The position numbers and the translations under genes are program-made. Shown piece by piece: positions 23,140 to 35,576 of a stretch of 64,000 nt of DNA. The notes under the pieces were generated by a model. The model made no database searches. It was given only the letters and a program-made list of their open reading frames with translations, and had not been told where the DNA came from. The stretch is from positions 6,028,953 through 6,092,952 of the forward strand of contig NC_135571.1 in the NCBI RefSeq assembly GCF_964340395.1, read 5' to 3'. Positions within the stretch are counted from its first letter, which is position 1, and each line of letters starts with the position of its first letter. The DNA comes from Glandiceps talaboti (Eukaryota; Hemichordata; Enteropneusta; Spengelidae).

Positions 23140-26100
23140 GTTATTTCAAATACATATTTTTCATAAGTTATCAAAAATCTCCTCTATGTAATCGTGTACC
23201 ATTAACAACTTAACAACTTGAAGAAATGTTCAGGCAACAAAATTATCCTTTTTAATATTCATAATTTTAGACGATATTTGTGTGTGTGTACTGAACATCA
23301 ATCAATATATCAAGATTCTCCCCATTGCGATTGGATGTGAACGAAATTTGGAATTTATGATAAAAATGGATTTTCCGTTATTATTTCATATATATATTTT
23401 TCATAAATCATCGAAACTCTTCTAAATGTAATGTTTTACCATTAACAACTCATAAAATGTGCTTTACTTGGGCCCTAAACACCTGTTTCCGTTGATAATA
23501 CAAAGAAAGTGACATTTTTCAACTATTGCGCAATAAGGCGTTTTTGCAGTCGAATGTACCCCAATTTCGCCTTTTTTGACCTTTGTGAAGAAATCGCACT
23601 TTTGGGCCGTATACTGCCATCTACAGGCGACCTTACGTTTATCTTCGTTTTGCTAGGGTTGGATTCAGCTCGAGAGCCAATACCAAATGTTCAGGCAACA
23701 AAATTATCCTTTTTAATATTCATAATTTTAGACGATATTTGTGTGTGTGTACTCAACATTAATCAATATATCAAGATACTCCCCAGTGCGATTGGATATG
23801 AACGAAATTTGGAATTTATGATAAAAATGGATTTTCCGTTATTATTTCATATATATATATTTCATAAATCATCGAAACTCTTCTAAATGTAATGTTTTAC
23901 CATTAACAACTCATAAAATGTGCTTTACTTGGGCCCTAAACACCTGTTTCCGTTGATAATACAAAGAAAGTGACATTTTTCAACTATTGCGCAATAAGGC
24001 GTTTTTGCAGTCGAATGTACCCCAATTTCGCCTTTTTTGACCTTTGTGAAGAAATCGCACTTTTGGGCCGTATACTGCCATCTACAGGTGACCTTACGTT
24101 TATCTTCGTTTTGCTAGGGTTGGATTCAGCTCGAGAGCCAATACCAAAATGTTCAGGCAATAAAATTATCCTTTTTAATATTCATAATTTTAGACGATAT
24201 TTGTGTGTGTGTACTCAACATCAATCAATATATCAAGATACTCCCCATTGCGATTGGATGTGAACGAAATTTGGAATTTATGATAAAAATGGATTTTCCG
24301 TTATTATTTCATATATATATTTTTCATAAATCATCGAAACTCTTCTAAATGTAATGTTTTACCATTAACAACTCATAAAATGTGCTTTACTCAGGCCCTA
24401 AACACCTGTTTCCGTTGATAATACAAAGAAAGTGACATTTTTCAACTATTGCGCAATAAGGCGTTTTTGCAGTCGAATGTACCCCAATTTCGCCTTTTTT
24501 GACCTTTGTGAAGAAATCGCACTTTTGGGCTGTATACTGCCATCTACAGGTGACCTTACGTTTATCTTCGTTTTGCTAGGGTTGGATTCAGCTCGAGAGC
24601 CAATACTAAATGTTCAGGCAATAAAATTATCCTTTTTAATATTCATAATTTTAGACGATATTTGTGTGTGTGTACTCAACATTAATCAATATATCAAGAT
24701 ACTCCCCAGTGCGATTGGATGTGAACGAAATTTGGAATTTATGATAAAAATGGATTTTCCGTTATTATTTCATATATATATTTTTCATAAATCATCGAAA
24801 CTCTTCTAAATGTAATGTTTTACCATTAACAACTCATAAAATGTGCTTTACTTGGGCCCTAAACACCTGTTTCCGTTGATAAAACAAAGAAAGTGACATT
24901 TTTCAACTATTGCGCAATAAGGCGTTTTTGCAGTCGAATGTACCCCAATTTCGCCTTTTTTGACCTTTGTGAAGAAATCGCACTTTTGGGCTGTATACTG
25001 CCATCTACAGGTGACCTTACGTTTATCTTCGTTTTGCTAGGGTTGGATTCAGCTCGAGAGCCAATACTAAATGTTCAGGCAATAAAATTATCCTTTTTAA
25101 TATTCATAATTTTAGACGATATTTGTGTGTGTGTACTCAACATTAATCAATATATCAAGATACTCCCCAGTGCGATTGGATGTGAACGAAATTTGGAATT
25201 TATGATAAAAATGGATTTTCCGTTATTATTTCATATATATATTTTTCATAAATCATCGAAACTCTTCTAAATGTAATGTTTTACCATTAACAACTCATAA
25301 AATGTGCTTTACTTGGGCCCTAAACACCTGTTTCCGTTGATAAAACAAAGAAAGTGACATTTTTCAACTATTGCGCAATAAGGCGTTTTTGCAGTCGAAT
25401 GTACCCCAATTTCGCCTTTTTTGACCTTTGTGAAGAAATCGCACTTTTGGGCTGTATACTGCCATCTACAGGTGACCTTACGTTTATCTTCGTTTTGCTA
25501 GGGTTGGATTCAGCTCGAGAGCCAATACTAAATGTTCAGGCAATAAAATTATCCTTTTTAATATTCATAATTTTAGACGATATTTGTGTGTGTGTACTCA
25601 ACATTAATCAATATATCAAGATACTCCCCAGTGCGATTGGATGTGAACGAAATTTGGAATTTATGATAAAAATGGATTTTCCGTTATTATTTCATATATA
25701 TATTTTTCATAAATCATCGAAACTCTTCTAAATGTAATGTTTTACCATTAACAACTCATAAAATGTGCTTTACTTGGGCCCTAAACACCTGTTTCCGTTG
25801 ATAAAACAAAGAAAGTGACATTTTTCAACTATTGCGCAATAAGGCGTTTTTGCAGTCGAATGTACCCCAATTTCGCCTTTTTTGACCTTTGTGAAGAAAT
25901 CGCACTTTTGGGCTGTATACTGCCATCTACAGGTGACCTTACGTTTATCTTCGTTTTGCTAGGGTTGGATTCAGCTCGAGAGCCAATACTAAATGTTCAG
26001 GCAATAAAATTATCCTTTTTAATATTCATAATTTTAGACGATATTTGTGTGTGTGTACTCAACATTAATCAATATATCAAGATACTCCCCAGTGCGATTG

Positions 26101-29100
26101 GATGTGAACGAAATTTGGAATTTATGATAAAAATGGATTTTCCGTTATTATTTCATATATATATTTTTCATAAATCATCGAAACTCTTCTAAATGTAATG
26201 TTTTACCATTAACAACTCATAAAATGTGCTTTACTTGGGCCCTAAACACCTGTTTCCGTTGATAAAACAAAGAAAGTGACATTTTTCAACTATTGCGCAA
26301 TAAGGCGTTTTTGCAGTCGAATGTACCCCAATTTCGCCTTTTTTGACCTTTGTGAAGAAATCGCACTTTTGGGCTGTATACTGCCATCTACAGGTGACCT
26401 TACGTTTATCTTCGTTTTGCTAGGGTTGGATTCAGCTCGAGAGCCAATACTAAATGTTCAGGCAATAAAATTATCCTTTTTAATATTCATAATTTTAGAC
26501 GATATTTGTGTGTGTGTACTCAACATCAATCAATATATCAAGATACTCCCCAGTGCGATTGGATGTGAACGAAATTTGGAATTTATGATAAAAATGGATT
26601 TTCCGTTATTATTTCATATATATATATTTCATAAATCATCGAAACTCTTCTAAATGTAATGTTTTACCATTAACAACTCATAAAATGTGCTTTACTTGGG
26701 CCCTAAACACCTGTTTCCGTTGATAAAACAAAGAAAGTGACATTTTTCAACTATTGCGCAATAAGGCGTTTTTGCAGTCGAATGTACCCCAATTTCGCCT
26801 TTTTTGACCTTTGTGAAGAAATCGCACTTTTGGGCCGTATACTGCCATCTACAGGTGACCTTACGTTTATCTTCGTTTTGCTAGGGTTGGATTCAGCTCG
26901 AGAGCCAATACCAAATGTTCAGGCAATAAAATTATCCTTTTTAATATTCATAATTTTAGACGATATTTGTGTGTGTGTACTCAACATCAATCAATATATC
27001 AAGATTCTCCCCATTGCGATTGGATGTGAACGAAATTTGGAATTTATGATAAAAATGGATTTTCCGTTATTATTTCATATATATATTTTTCATAAATCAT
27101 CGAAACTCTTCTAAATGTAATGTTTTACCATTAACAACTCATAAAATGTGCTTTACTCAGGCCCTAAACACCTGTTTCCGTTGATAATACAAAGAAAGTG
27201 ACATTTTTCAACTATTGCGCAATAAGGCGTTTTTGCAGTCGAATGTACCCCAATTTCGCCTTTTTTGACCTTTGTGAAGAAATCGCACTTTTGGGCCGTA
27301 TACTGCCATCTACAGGTGACCTTACGTTTATCTTCGTTTTGCTAGGGTTGGATTCAGCTCGAGAGCCAATACTAAATGTTCAGGCAATAAAATTATCCTT
27401 TTTAATATTCATAATTTTAGACGATATTTGTGTGTGTGTACTCAACATTAATCAATATATCAAGATACTCCCCAGTGCGATTGGATGTGAACGAAATTTG
27501 GAATTTATGATAAAAATGGATTTTCCGTTATTATTTCATATATATATTTTTCATAAATCATCGAAACTCTTCTAAATGTAATGTTTTACCATTAACAACT
27601 CATAAAATGTGCTTTACTTGGGCCCTAAACACCTGTTTCCGTTGATAAAACAAAGAAAGTGACATTTTTCAACTATTGCGCAATAAGGCGTTTTTGCAGT
27701 CGAATGTACCCCAATTTCGCCTTTTTTGACCTTTGTGAAGAAATCGCACTTTTGGGCTGTATACTGCCATCTACAGGTGACCTTACGTTTATCTTCGTTT
27801 TGCTAGGGTTGGATTCAGCTCGAGAGCCAATACCAAATGTTCAGGCAACAAAATTATCCTTTTTAATATTCATAATTTTAGACGATATTTGTGTGTGTGT
27901 ACTCAACATCAATCAATATATCAAGATACTCCCCAGTGCGATTGGATGTGAACGAAATTTGGAATTTATGATAAAAATGGATTTTCCGTTATTATTTCAT
28001 ATATATATATTTCATAAATCATCGAAACTCTTCTAAATGTAATGTTTTACCATTAACAACTCATAAAATGTGCTTTACTTGGGCCCTAAACACCTGTTTC
28101 CGTTGATAATACAAAGAAAGTGACATTTTTCAACTATTGCGCAATAAGGCGTTTTTGCAGTCGAATGTACCCCAATTTCGCCTTTTTTGACCTTTGTGAA
28201 GAAATCGCACTTTTGGGCCGTATACTGCCATCTACAGGTGACCTTACGTTTATCTTCGTTTTGCTAGGGTTGGATTCAGCTCGAGAGCCAATACCAAATG
28301 TTCAGGCAATAAAATTATCCTTTTTAATATTCATAATTTTAGACGATATTTGTGTGTGTGTACTCAACATCAATCAATATATCAAGATACTCCCCAGTGC
28401 GATTGGATGTGAACGAAATTTGGAATTTATGATAAAAATGGATTTTCCGTTATTATTTCATATATATATTTTTCATAAATCATCGAAACTCTTCTAAATG
28501 TAATGTTTTACCATTAACAACTCATAAAATGTGCTTTACTTGGGCCCTAAACACCTGTTTCCGTTGATAATACAAAGAAAGTGACATTTTTCAACTATTG
28601 CGCAATAAGGCGTTTTTGCAGTCGAATGTACCCCAATTTCGCCTTTTTTGACCTTTGTGAAGAAATCGCACTTTTGGGCCGTATACTGCCATCTACAGGT
28701 GACCTTACGTTTATCTTCGTTTTGCTAGGGTTGGATTCAGCTCGAGAGCCAATTCTAAATGTTCAGGCAATAAAATTATCCTTTTTAATATTCATAATTT
28801 TAGACGATATTTGTGTGTGTGTACTCAACATTAATCAATATATCAAGATACTCCCCAGTGCGATTGGATGTGAACGAAATTTGGAATTTATGATAAAAAT
28901 GGATTTTCCGTTATTATTTCATATATATATTTTTCATAAATCATCGAAACTCTTCTAAATGTAATGTTTTACCATTAACAACTCATAAAATGTGCTTTAC
29001 TTGGGCCCTAAACACCTGTTTCCGTTGATAAAACAAAGAAAGTGACATTTTTCAACTATTGCGCAATAAGGCGTTTTTGCAGTCGAATGTACCCCAATTT

Positions 29101-30736
29101 CGCCTTTTTTGACCTTTGTGAAGAAATCGCACTTTTGGGCTGTATACTGCCATCTACAGGTGACCTTACGTTTATCTTCGTTTTGTTAGGGTTGGATTCA
29201 GCTCGAGAGCCAATACTAAATGTTCAGGCAATAAAATTATCCTTTTTAATATTCATAATTTTAGACGATATTTGTGTGTGTGTACTCAACATTAATCAAT
29301 ATATCAAGACACTCCCCAGTGCGATTGGATGTGAACGAAATTTGGAATTTATGATAAAAATGGATTTTCCGTTATTATTTCATATATATATTTTTCATAA
29401 ATCATCGAAACTCTTCTAAATGTAATGTTTTACCATTAACAACTCATAAAATGTGCTTTACTTGGGCCCTAAACACCTGTTTCCGTTGATAATACAAAGA
29501 AAGTGACATTTTTCAACTATTGCGCAATAAGGCGTTTTTGCAGTCGAATGTACCCCAATTTCGCCTTTTTTGACCTTTGTGAAGAAATCGCACTTTTGGG
29601 CCGTATACTGCCATCTACAGGTGACCTTACGTTTATCTTCGTTTTGCTAGGGTTGGATTCAGCTCGAGAGCCAATACCAAATGTTCAGGCAATAAAATTA
29701 TCCTTTTTAATATTCATAATTTTAGACGATATTTGTGTGTGTGTACTCAACATCAATCAATATATCAAGATACTCCCCAGTGCGATTGGATGTGAACGAA
29801 ATTTGGAATTTATGATAAAAATGGATTTTCCGTTATTATTTCATATATATATTTTTCATAAATCATCGAAACTCTTCTAAATGTAATGTTTTACCATTAA
29901 CAACTCATAAAATGTGCTTTACTTGGGCCCTAAACACCTGTTTCCGTTGATAAAACAAAGAAAGTGACATTTTTCAACTATTGCGCAATAAGGCGTTTTT
30001 GCAGTCGAATGTACCCCAATTTCGCCTTTTTTGACCTTTGTGAAGAAATCGCACTTTTGGGCTGTATACTGCCATCTACAGGTGACCTTACGTTTATCTT
30101 CGTTTTGCTAGGGTTGGATTCAGCTCGAGAGCCAATACTAAATGTTCAGGCAATAAAATTATCCTTTTTAATATTCATAATTTTAGACGATATTTGTGTG
30201 TGTGTACTCAACATTAATCAATATATCAAGAAACTCCCCAGTGCGATTGGATGTGAACGAAATTTGGAATTTATGATAAAAATGGATTTTCCGTTATTAT
30301 TTCATATATATATTTTTCATAAATCATCGAAACTCTTCTAAATGTAATGTTTTACCATTAACAACTCATAAAATGTGCTTTACTTGGGCCCTAAACACCT
30401 GTTTCCGTTGATAAAACAAAGAAAGTGACATTTTTCAACTATTGCGCAATAAGGCGTTTTTGCAGTCGAATGTACCCCAATTTCGCCTTTTTTGACCTTT
30501 GTGAAGAAATCGCACTTTTGGGCCGTATACTGCCATCTACAGGTGACCTTACGTTTATCTTCGTTTTGCTAGGGTTGGATTCAGCTCGAGAGCCAATACC
30601 AAATGTTCAGGCAATAGAATTATCCTTTTTAATATTCATAATTTTAGACGATATTTGGAATTTATGATAAAAAATGGATTTTCCGTTATTTCAAATATAT
30701 ATTTTTCATAAATCATCGAAACTCTTTTTGAATCTT
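23140..30736. repeat. 461-bp satellite array, 16 full or nearly full units plus edges
   Basis: The marker AAAGTGACATTTTTCAACTA recurs at 461-bp spacing from about 23502 to 30424 (one step is 462 by a single inserted A near 24148). Units are almost identical, differing mainly by C/T changes. A partial unit (23227-23500) and a decayed edge (23140-23226) lie left; the last unit has an internal deletion near 30657. Each full unit keeps an open frame of 125 codons, except the second, which is shifted by the extra A. Confidence 0.97.
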
Positions 30737-30749
30737 TCAGTTAGACAGA

Positions 30750-30885
<136 letters not shown>

Positions 30886-31069
30886 TTCTCCAGAAAGTAA
30901 ATACACTTTGATAGATACTCACACAACACACAATGCACACATATAAAATATCAGGCAATATCTCATCAAATATATAGTTTATTGAATGTCAGCTTCTATA
31001 CTGGAATAAAGCATTTGAATTATAAAAGATAAACATTTGGTCTGGAATAGTCATCACATAAGATAAATA

Positions 31070-31988
31070 CAAACACAAGTAGTGTATAACTTGGTCTTTG
31101 ACACACTCTCACACAAGTAGTGTATAACTTGGTCTTTGACACACTCTCACACAAGTAGTGTATAACTTGGTCTTTGACACACTTACACACAAGTAGTGTA
31201 TAACTTGGTCTTTGACACACTCTCACACAAGTAGTGTATAACTTGGTCTTTGACACACTCTCACACAAGTAGTGTATGACTTGGTCTTTGACACACTCTC
31301 ACACAAGTAGTGTATAACTTGGTCTTTGACACACTCACACACAAGTAGTGTATGACTTGGTCTTTGATACACTCTCACACAAGTAGTGTATAACTTGGTC
31401 TTTGACACACTCACACACAAGTAGTGTATAACTTGGTCTTTGACACACTCACACAGAAGTAGTGTATAACTTGGTCTTTGACACACACTCACACAGAAGT
31501 AGTGTATAACTTGGTCTTTGACACACTCTCACACAAGTAGTGTATGACTTGGTGTTTGACACACACACACACACACACAAGTAGTGTATGACTTGGTCTT
31601 TGACACACTCTCACACAAGTAGTGTATAACTTGGTCTTTGACACACACACACAAGTAGTGTATAACTTGGTCTTTGACACACTCTCACACAAGTAGTGTA
31701 TAACTTGGTCTTTGACACACACACACACAAGTAGTGTATGACTTGGTCTTTGACACACTCTCACACAAGTAGTGTATAACTTGGTCTTTGACACACACAC
31801 ACACACACAAGTAGTGTATAACTTGGTCTTTGACACACACACACACAAGTAGTGTATGACTTGGTCTTTGACACACTCTCACACAAGTAGTGTATGACTT
31901 GGTCTTTGACACACTCACACACAAGTAGTGTATGACTTGGTGTTTGACACACACACACACAAGTAGTGTATGACTTGGTCTTTGACAC
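31070..31988. repeat. 38-bp minisatellite with variable (CA)n, about 24 copies
   Basis: The unit is AAGTAGTGTATAACTTGGTC TTTGACACACTCTCACAC. Length differs between copies only in the CA/CT dinucleotide part. All minus-strand frames stay open across it because 38 is not a multiple of 3 and the unit lacks stops; this is not coding evidence. Confidence 0.95.
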
Positions 31989-32395
31989 ACTCTCTGATCT
32001 TCCCTTATCAACCTTTCACAGAGTAACACAAACCCCCAACACACTCTCTGATCTCCTAAACTTCCCTTATCAACCTTTCACAGAGTAACACAAACCCCCA
32101 ACACACTCTCTGATCTCCTAAACTTCCCTTATCAACCTTTCACAGAGTAACACAAACCCCCAACACACTCTCTGATCTCCTAAACTTCCCTTATCAACCT
32201 TTCACAGAGTAACACAAACCCCCGACACACTCTCTGATCTCCTAAACTTCCCTTATCAACCTTTCACAGAGTAACACAAACCCCCGACACACTCTCTGAT
32301 CTCCTAAACTTCCCTTATCAACCTTTCACAGAGTAACACAAACCCCCGACACACTCTCTGATCTCCTAAACTTCCCTTATCAACCTCTCAAGATT
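31989..32395. repeat. 62-bp minisatellite, about 7 copies
   Basis: The unit TCTCTGATCTCCTAAACTTC, CCTTATCAACCTTTCACAGA, GTAACACAAACCCCCAACAC recurs at 32045, 32107, 32169, 32231, 32293 and 32355. The first copy is shortened. It starts within the CACACTCTC end of the previous minisatellite. Confidence 0.95.
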
Positions 32396-32757
32396 AAGTC
32401 AAATCAAGTGCAATTTTCAAGTCATTTTAGGAGCTAGATCAGAGAGCGTCCAAAGGGTTTATGTCACTAAATCACAAAGTTATTTATACTACTTACAGTG
32501 GTGAAATTTACATACAATATAGAAGTACATAATTATATTGTATATATCCATGTCTCAAAAATGTACTCTAAAAAAATAATTGATTTTATTTCTAAGTATA
32601 AAGACACATTCTGATTATGTTTTATTATTTAATAGTTTATTCTGTATTTTTAAAAAATTGTCTTACGCTTCATTATCAAGACAGTTATTACTGCGGAAAA
32701 TCAACTATCGGCACCAAAAATTTGCGAACTAGATCTGTTTTTGTTGCATGTTGTAGA

Positions 32758-33382
32758 TTAGGCCTAAACAAAAATAATTATTTGGTTCCGGTTACCCCCG
32801 ACCCCACCTAGTTTTTCACTGCCGACCCTAAACTTTTTAAAATGTATTTGAGATAAAAAAATAAAATCATGAAAGTCTCGCAAAAAATAGTGGATGCGGA
32901 AACTGACATCAACTGAAAAAGACAATATAAAACTGTTCTTCCAATCTGTAATGGCTGTACATCTGACGAGAAGAAACCAATAACACAGATACAATATGGA
33001 AACAATGGAAAACATATTACTACCTGAACTACAAAAGTGGCCGTCGCCTCAGAGTACCTCATGCACGTATAAACAGGTTTAAGTTTTGTTTGGTGCCAAG
33101 ATCAATTCAACTCATTAATAACATGTAATCACTGCTAAATATATTTATTTGTATGTTTTGTAATCTTTACTTTTCATGGATTATTATTTGAGTAATTGTC
33201 ATCTATGTGGCTATGTAGTTCCTGTCAACGCAAAAGAATAAATTTAATGTTTTTTAAGACAAATAAAGTAATTATTATTACTAAAAGTATATACATATGA
33301 AAAAACAAACATGAAATAAAAATCTACCTATTCTAAAATTGAGCATAATCGGAACCACACAATTTGTTTTTGTCAGACCTAA
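32758..33382. mobile_element. TIR transposon (family A), copy 2, with a nested insertion
   Basis: The left end has TTTGGTTCCGGTTACC and the right end has CATAATCGGAACCACACAAT. Relative to the copies at 61.6 and 62.5 kb, about 240 bp are inserted (about 33045-33295), ending GACAAATAAAGTAATTATTA, which looks like a LINE 3' tail. Confidence 0.7.
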
Positions 33383-34219
33383 TACAAGTTGATGCTAGGC
33401 AGAGGTTTGGATGTGTAGATATAATGAATTTCATTGCACTCAAACACTGAATGATGGTGTGGTGACTTTACAAAAATTTGTTATCAGAGATGTCAGCCTA
33501 GTGTGAGTGTAATGACAGGAATGTCCACTCATAGTTTATATCAATATGCTGCATTAATAGGTTTTAGTTTGTGTCTTTGTGAGCTTGTCAATAATTGATT
33601 GGTTTGTTCCACAGCTGGGTTCTGCATCATCACAATTATAGCCAATACCAGCTGGACATTCAAGTAATCTCACTACCAGACTCATGACTATCGTCCCTTG
33701 TATGTATGCCGAGCACACTCAGGGCGCACTTTGTGTGCCTTACAAAGCTAAGAAACGATAGTCACGAGTTTGGCAGCGAGACTACTGGACAAGATTCTTT
33801 GAAAGGTTCCTAACTGTGACAATGCAATTACAGTCACCATGAATGACACATACATATTATCATTTTACGGTATGAGAACACCTTGCTCACTGTAAATACA
33901 CAAAGTATCCAGCTAAAATCATTAACATTGAATAGCTATCCTCCATGATTGTACTCTATTAGCAACAGTATCTACATATAAAAATAAGCATTATATTAAT
34001 TTTTTATCTTTCTTGGCCAGCCAAAAAAGGTCATATTTGAGACATAACGCAAACCAAATGATCCAGGAATCCAGGCCTATATGATGGGAATATTATAATG
34101 CCATCACAACCCTTCTAGTGGGTAAAGGTATGATAACACTGATGTATATACACATTTAATTTATATGTGTGTATGTGTGGGGGTGGGGTGAGGTGGGGGT
34201 GGGGATATGTTTGCAATTT
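33383..34219. other. region 3' of CLCA, includes a 33.65 kb hairpin
   Basis: Positions about 33654-33787 form an inverted repeat: TCACTACCAGACTCATGACT with ATCG on the left, CGATAGTCACGAGTTTGGCA on the right, around a loop of about 70 bp. The remainder probably includes the CLCA 3' UTR on the minus strand; no clear poly(A) signal was chosen. Confidence 0.5.
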
Positions 34220-34875
34220 TCAAGTCTTTTCAAACCGTGCTCTTAAATTTGAAACGGCACCACTAGGCTTAGGAACTTCATATCTTGCAGCTCTGTCAGT
34301 TGATTCCACAATCTCTTTCTCATTCTTCATTTCCAATTTCACTTTCTCAGCACTGACGCCATCAACTGGTTTTTCATTCTTCTTTTCTAATTTCACTTTT
34401 TCAGCACTGACTCCATCAACTGGTTTTAAATGGTGTCGTCGCATTTGTTCTGGTGTACTATACCGTTCACTTATTTCATCCGTGGTGACGACCTCATACA
34501 CATGATATTCCGGTTCATCCACAACTTTGTTTGTTGCTGTCATAGCAACCTGGTCACCATCCGCTAACTCCTCCCTGTTATGATTCTTCTCCTTTTTGTG
34601 ATTTTTTTGTGGCTGTTTTTTCTTTTCTTTTTCCTTTGATTGTTCCTCATCTCCCTTCTTTCCATTTCTCTGACAGTAGCAGATGGTAACTATGACAACG
34701 ATGATGATTATCGCAAGTAGTAGTCCTCCTGCTGCTATGCCAATGATCAACGGTAATGACAAAGATGATGAAGACTTCCTGAAGTCTCTCATAGAAGCTG
34801 TCACAATATTTGACCTTGGTGATCTGTTTGAAGCGTCGTCAATAGCAACAACGGAAAAGACATAGGTCATGTCAC
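34220..34875 (-). CDS. CLCA: CLCA exon 16 (membrane helix and cytoplasmic tail)
   Basis: 656 nt with stop at 34220-34222. [20 protein letters not shown] ends the FN3-like domain (FxAIxAxDxxxxxS pattern). [20 protein letters not shown] with VIVTICYC is a transmembrane helix followed by a Lys-rich stretch, a Tyr-rich EYHVYE segment and two tandem 18-residue units with [14 protein letters not shown]. Confidence 0.93.
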
Positions 34876-35485
34876 CTGTGATATAAAAGACATATGGATA
34901 GTATGCATTAAGACATATTACTTAGAGTAGGTCAAAAACAAACAAAGAATTGTTTCTGGTCAGCACACACATCACTTAAATATCCCTGCATCAGTCTTTT
35001 TCTTCATGTTTGTCCAGCCCATGCACTCTGCAGATCCATGGGAAACACAAAATAACTCTCCCTACTTCGGTGAAGACAACTGCAGAGCAAATCATGATCA
35101 AGCAAATGACATCTGCCTCTCATACACACTTGCTCTAAAGTACTAAATAAAAACTAACAGTAACTGCAATAAACAGTAGATTGAGTGAGGTTTGTAGAGA
35201 GAAAAAAATTGCATCGATTTACTACTTTAGACAAAATGTCCTGACAAGAAACAATTCTATTTTTCTGACCCTACCTGTATTTATTCTAGGTAAATGACTA
35301 GACCTTAATTATTATATTGAATTTTGAATACAGGCACATCTTTTGTATATTTCTAATTGTTAAACTTCAGATAATCAAAATTATAATCATAAAAAATAGT
35401 AGTATATATACACATATGATGTGACCTGTACAACGAATGTCAGGATCATAGCACAGTACATAGATCCCCCACCCCCACCACACAT

Positions 35486-35576
<91 letters not shown>

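Noticed and set aside
23509-30667. Repeated 125-codon frames as a tandem family of small protein genes
   Set aside because: They coincide exactly with the 461-bp satellite unit. Changes are mostly C/T transitions without a synonymous bias, one unit is shifted by an extra A, and no related protein is recognised.
31020-32044. Minus-strand frames with CVRVCQRPSYTLLV-like repeats as a repeat protein
   Set aside because: They are translations of a 38-bp minisatellite that is open in several frames; there is no start context or non-repeat domain.
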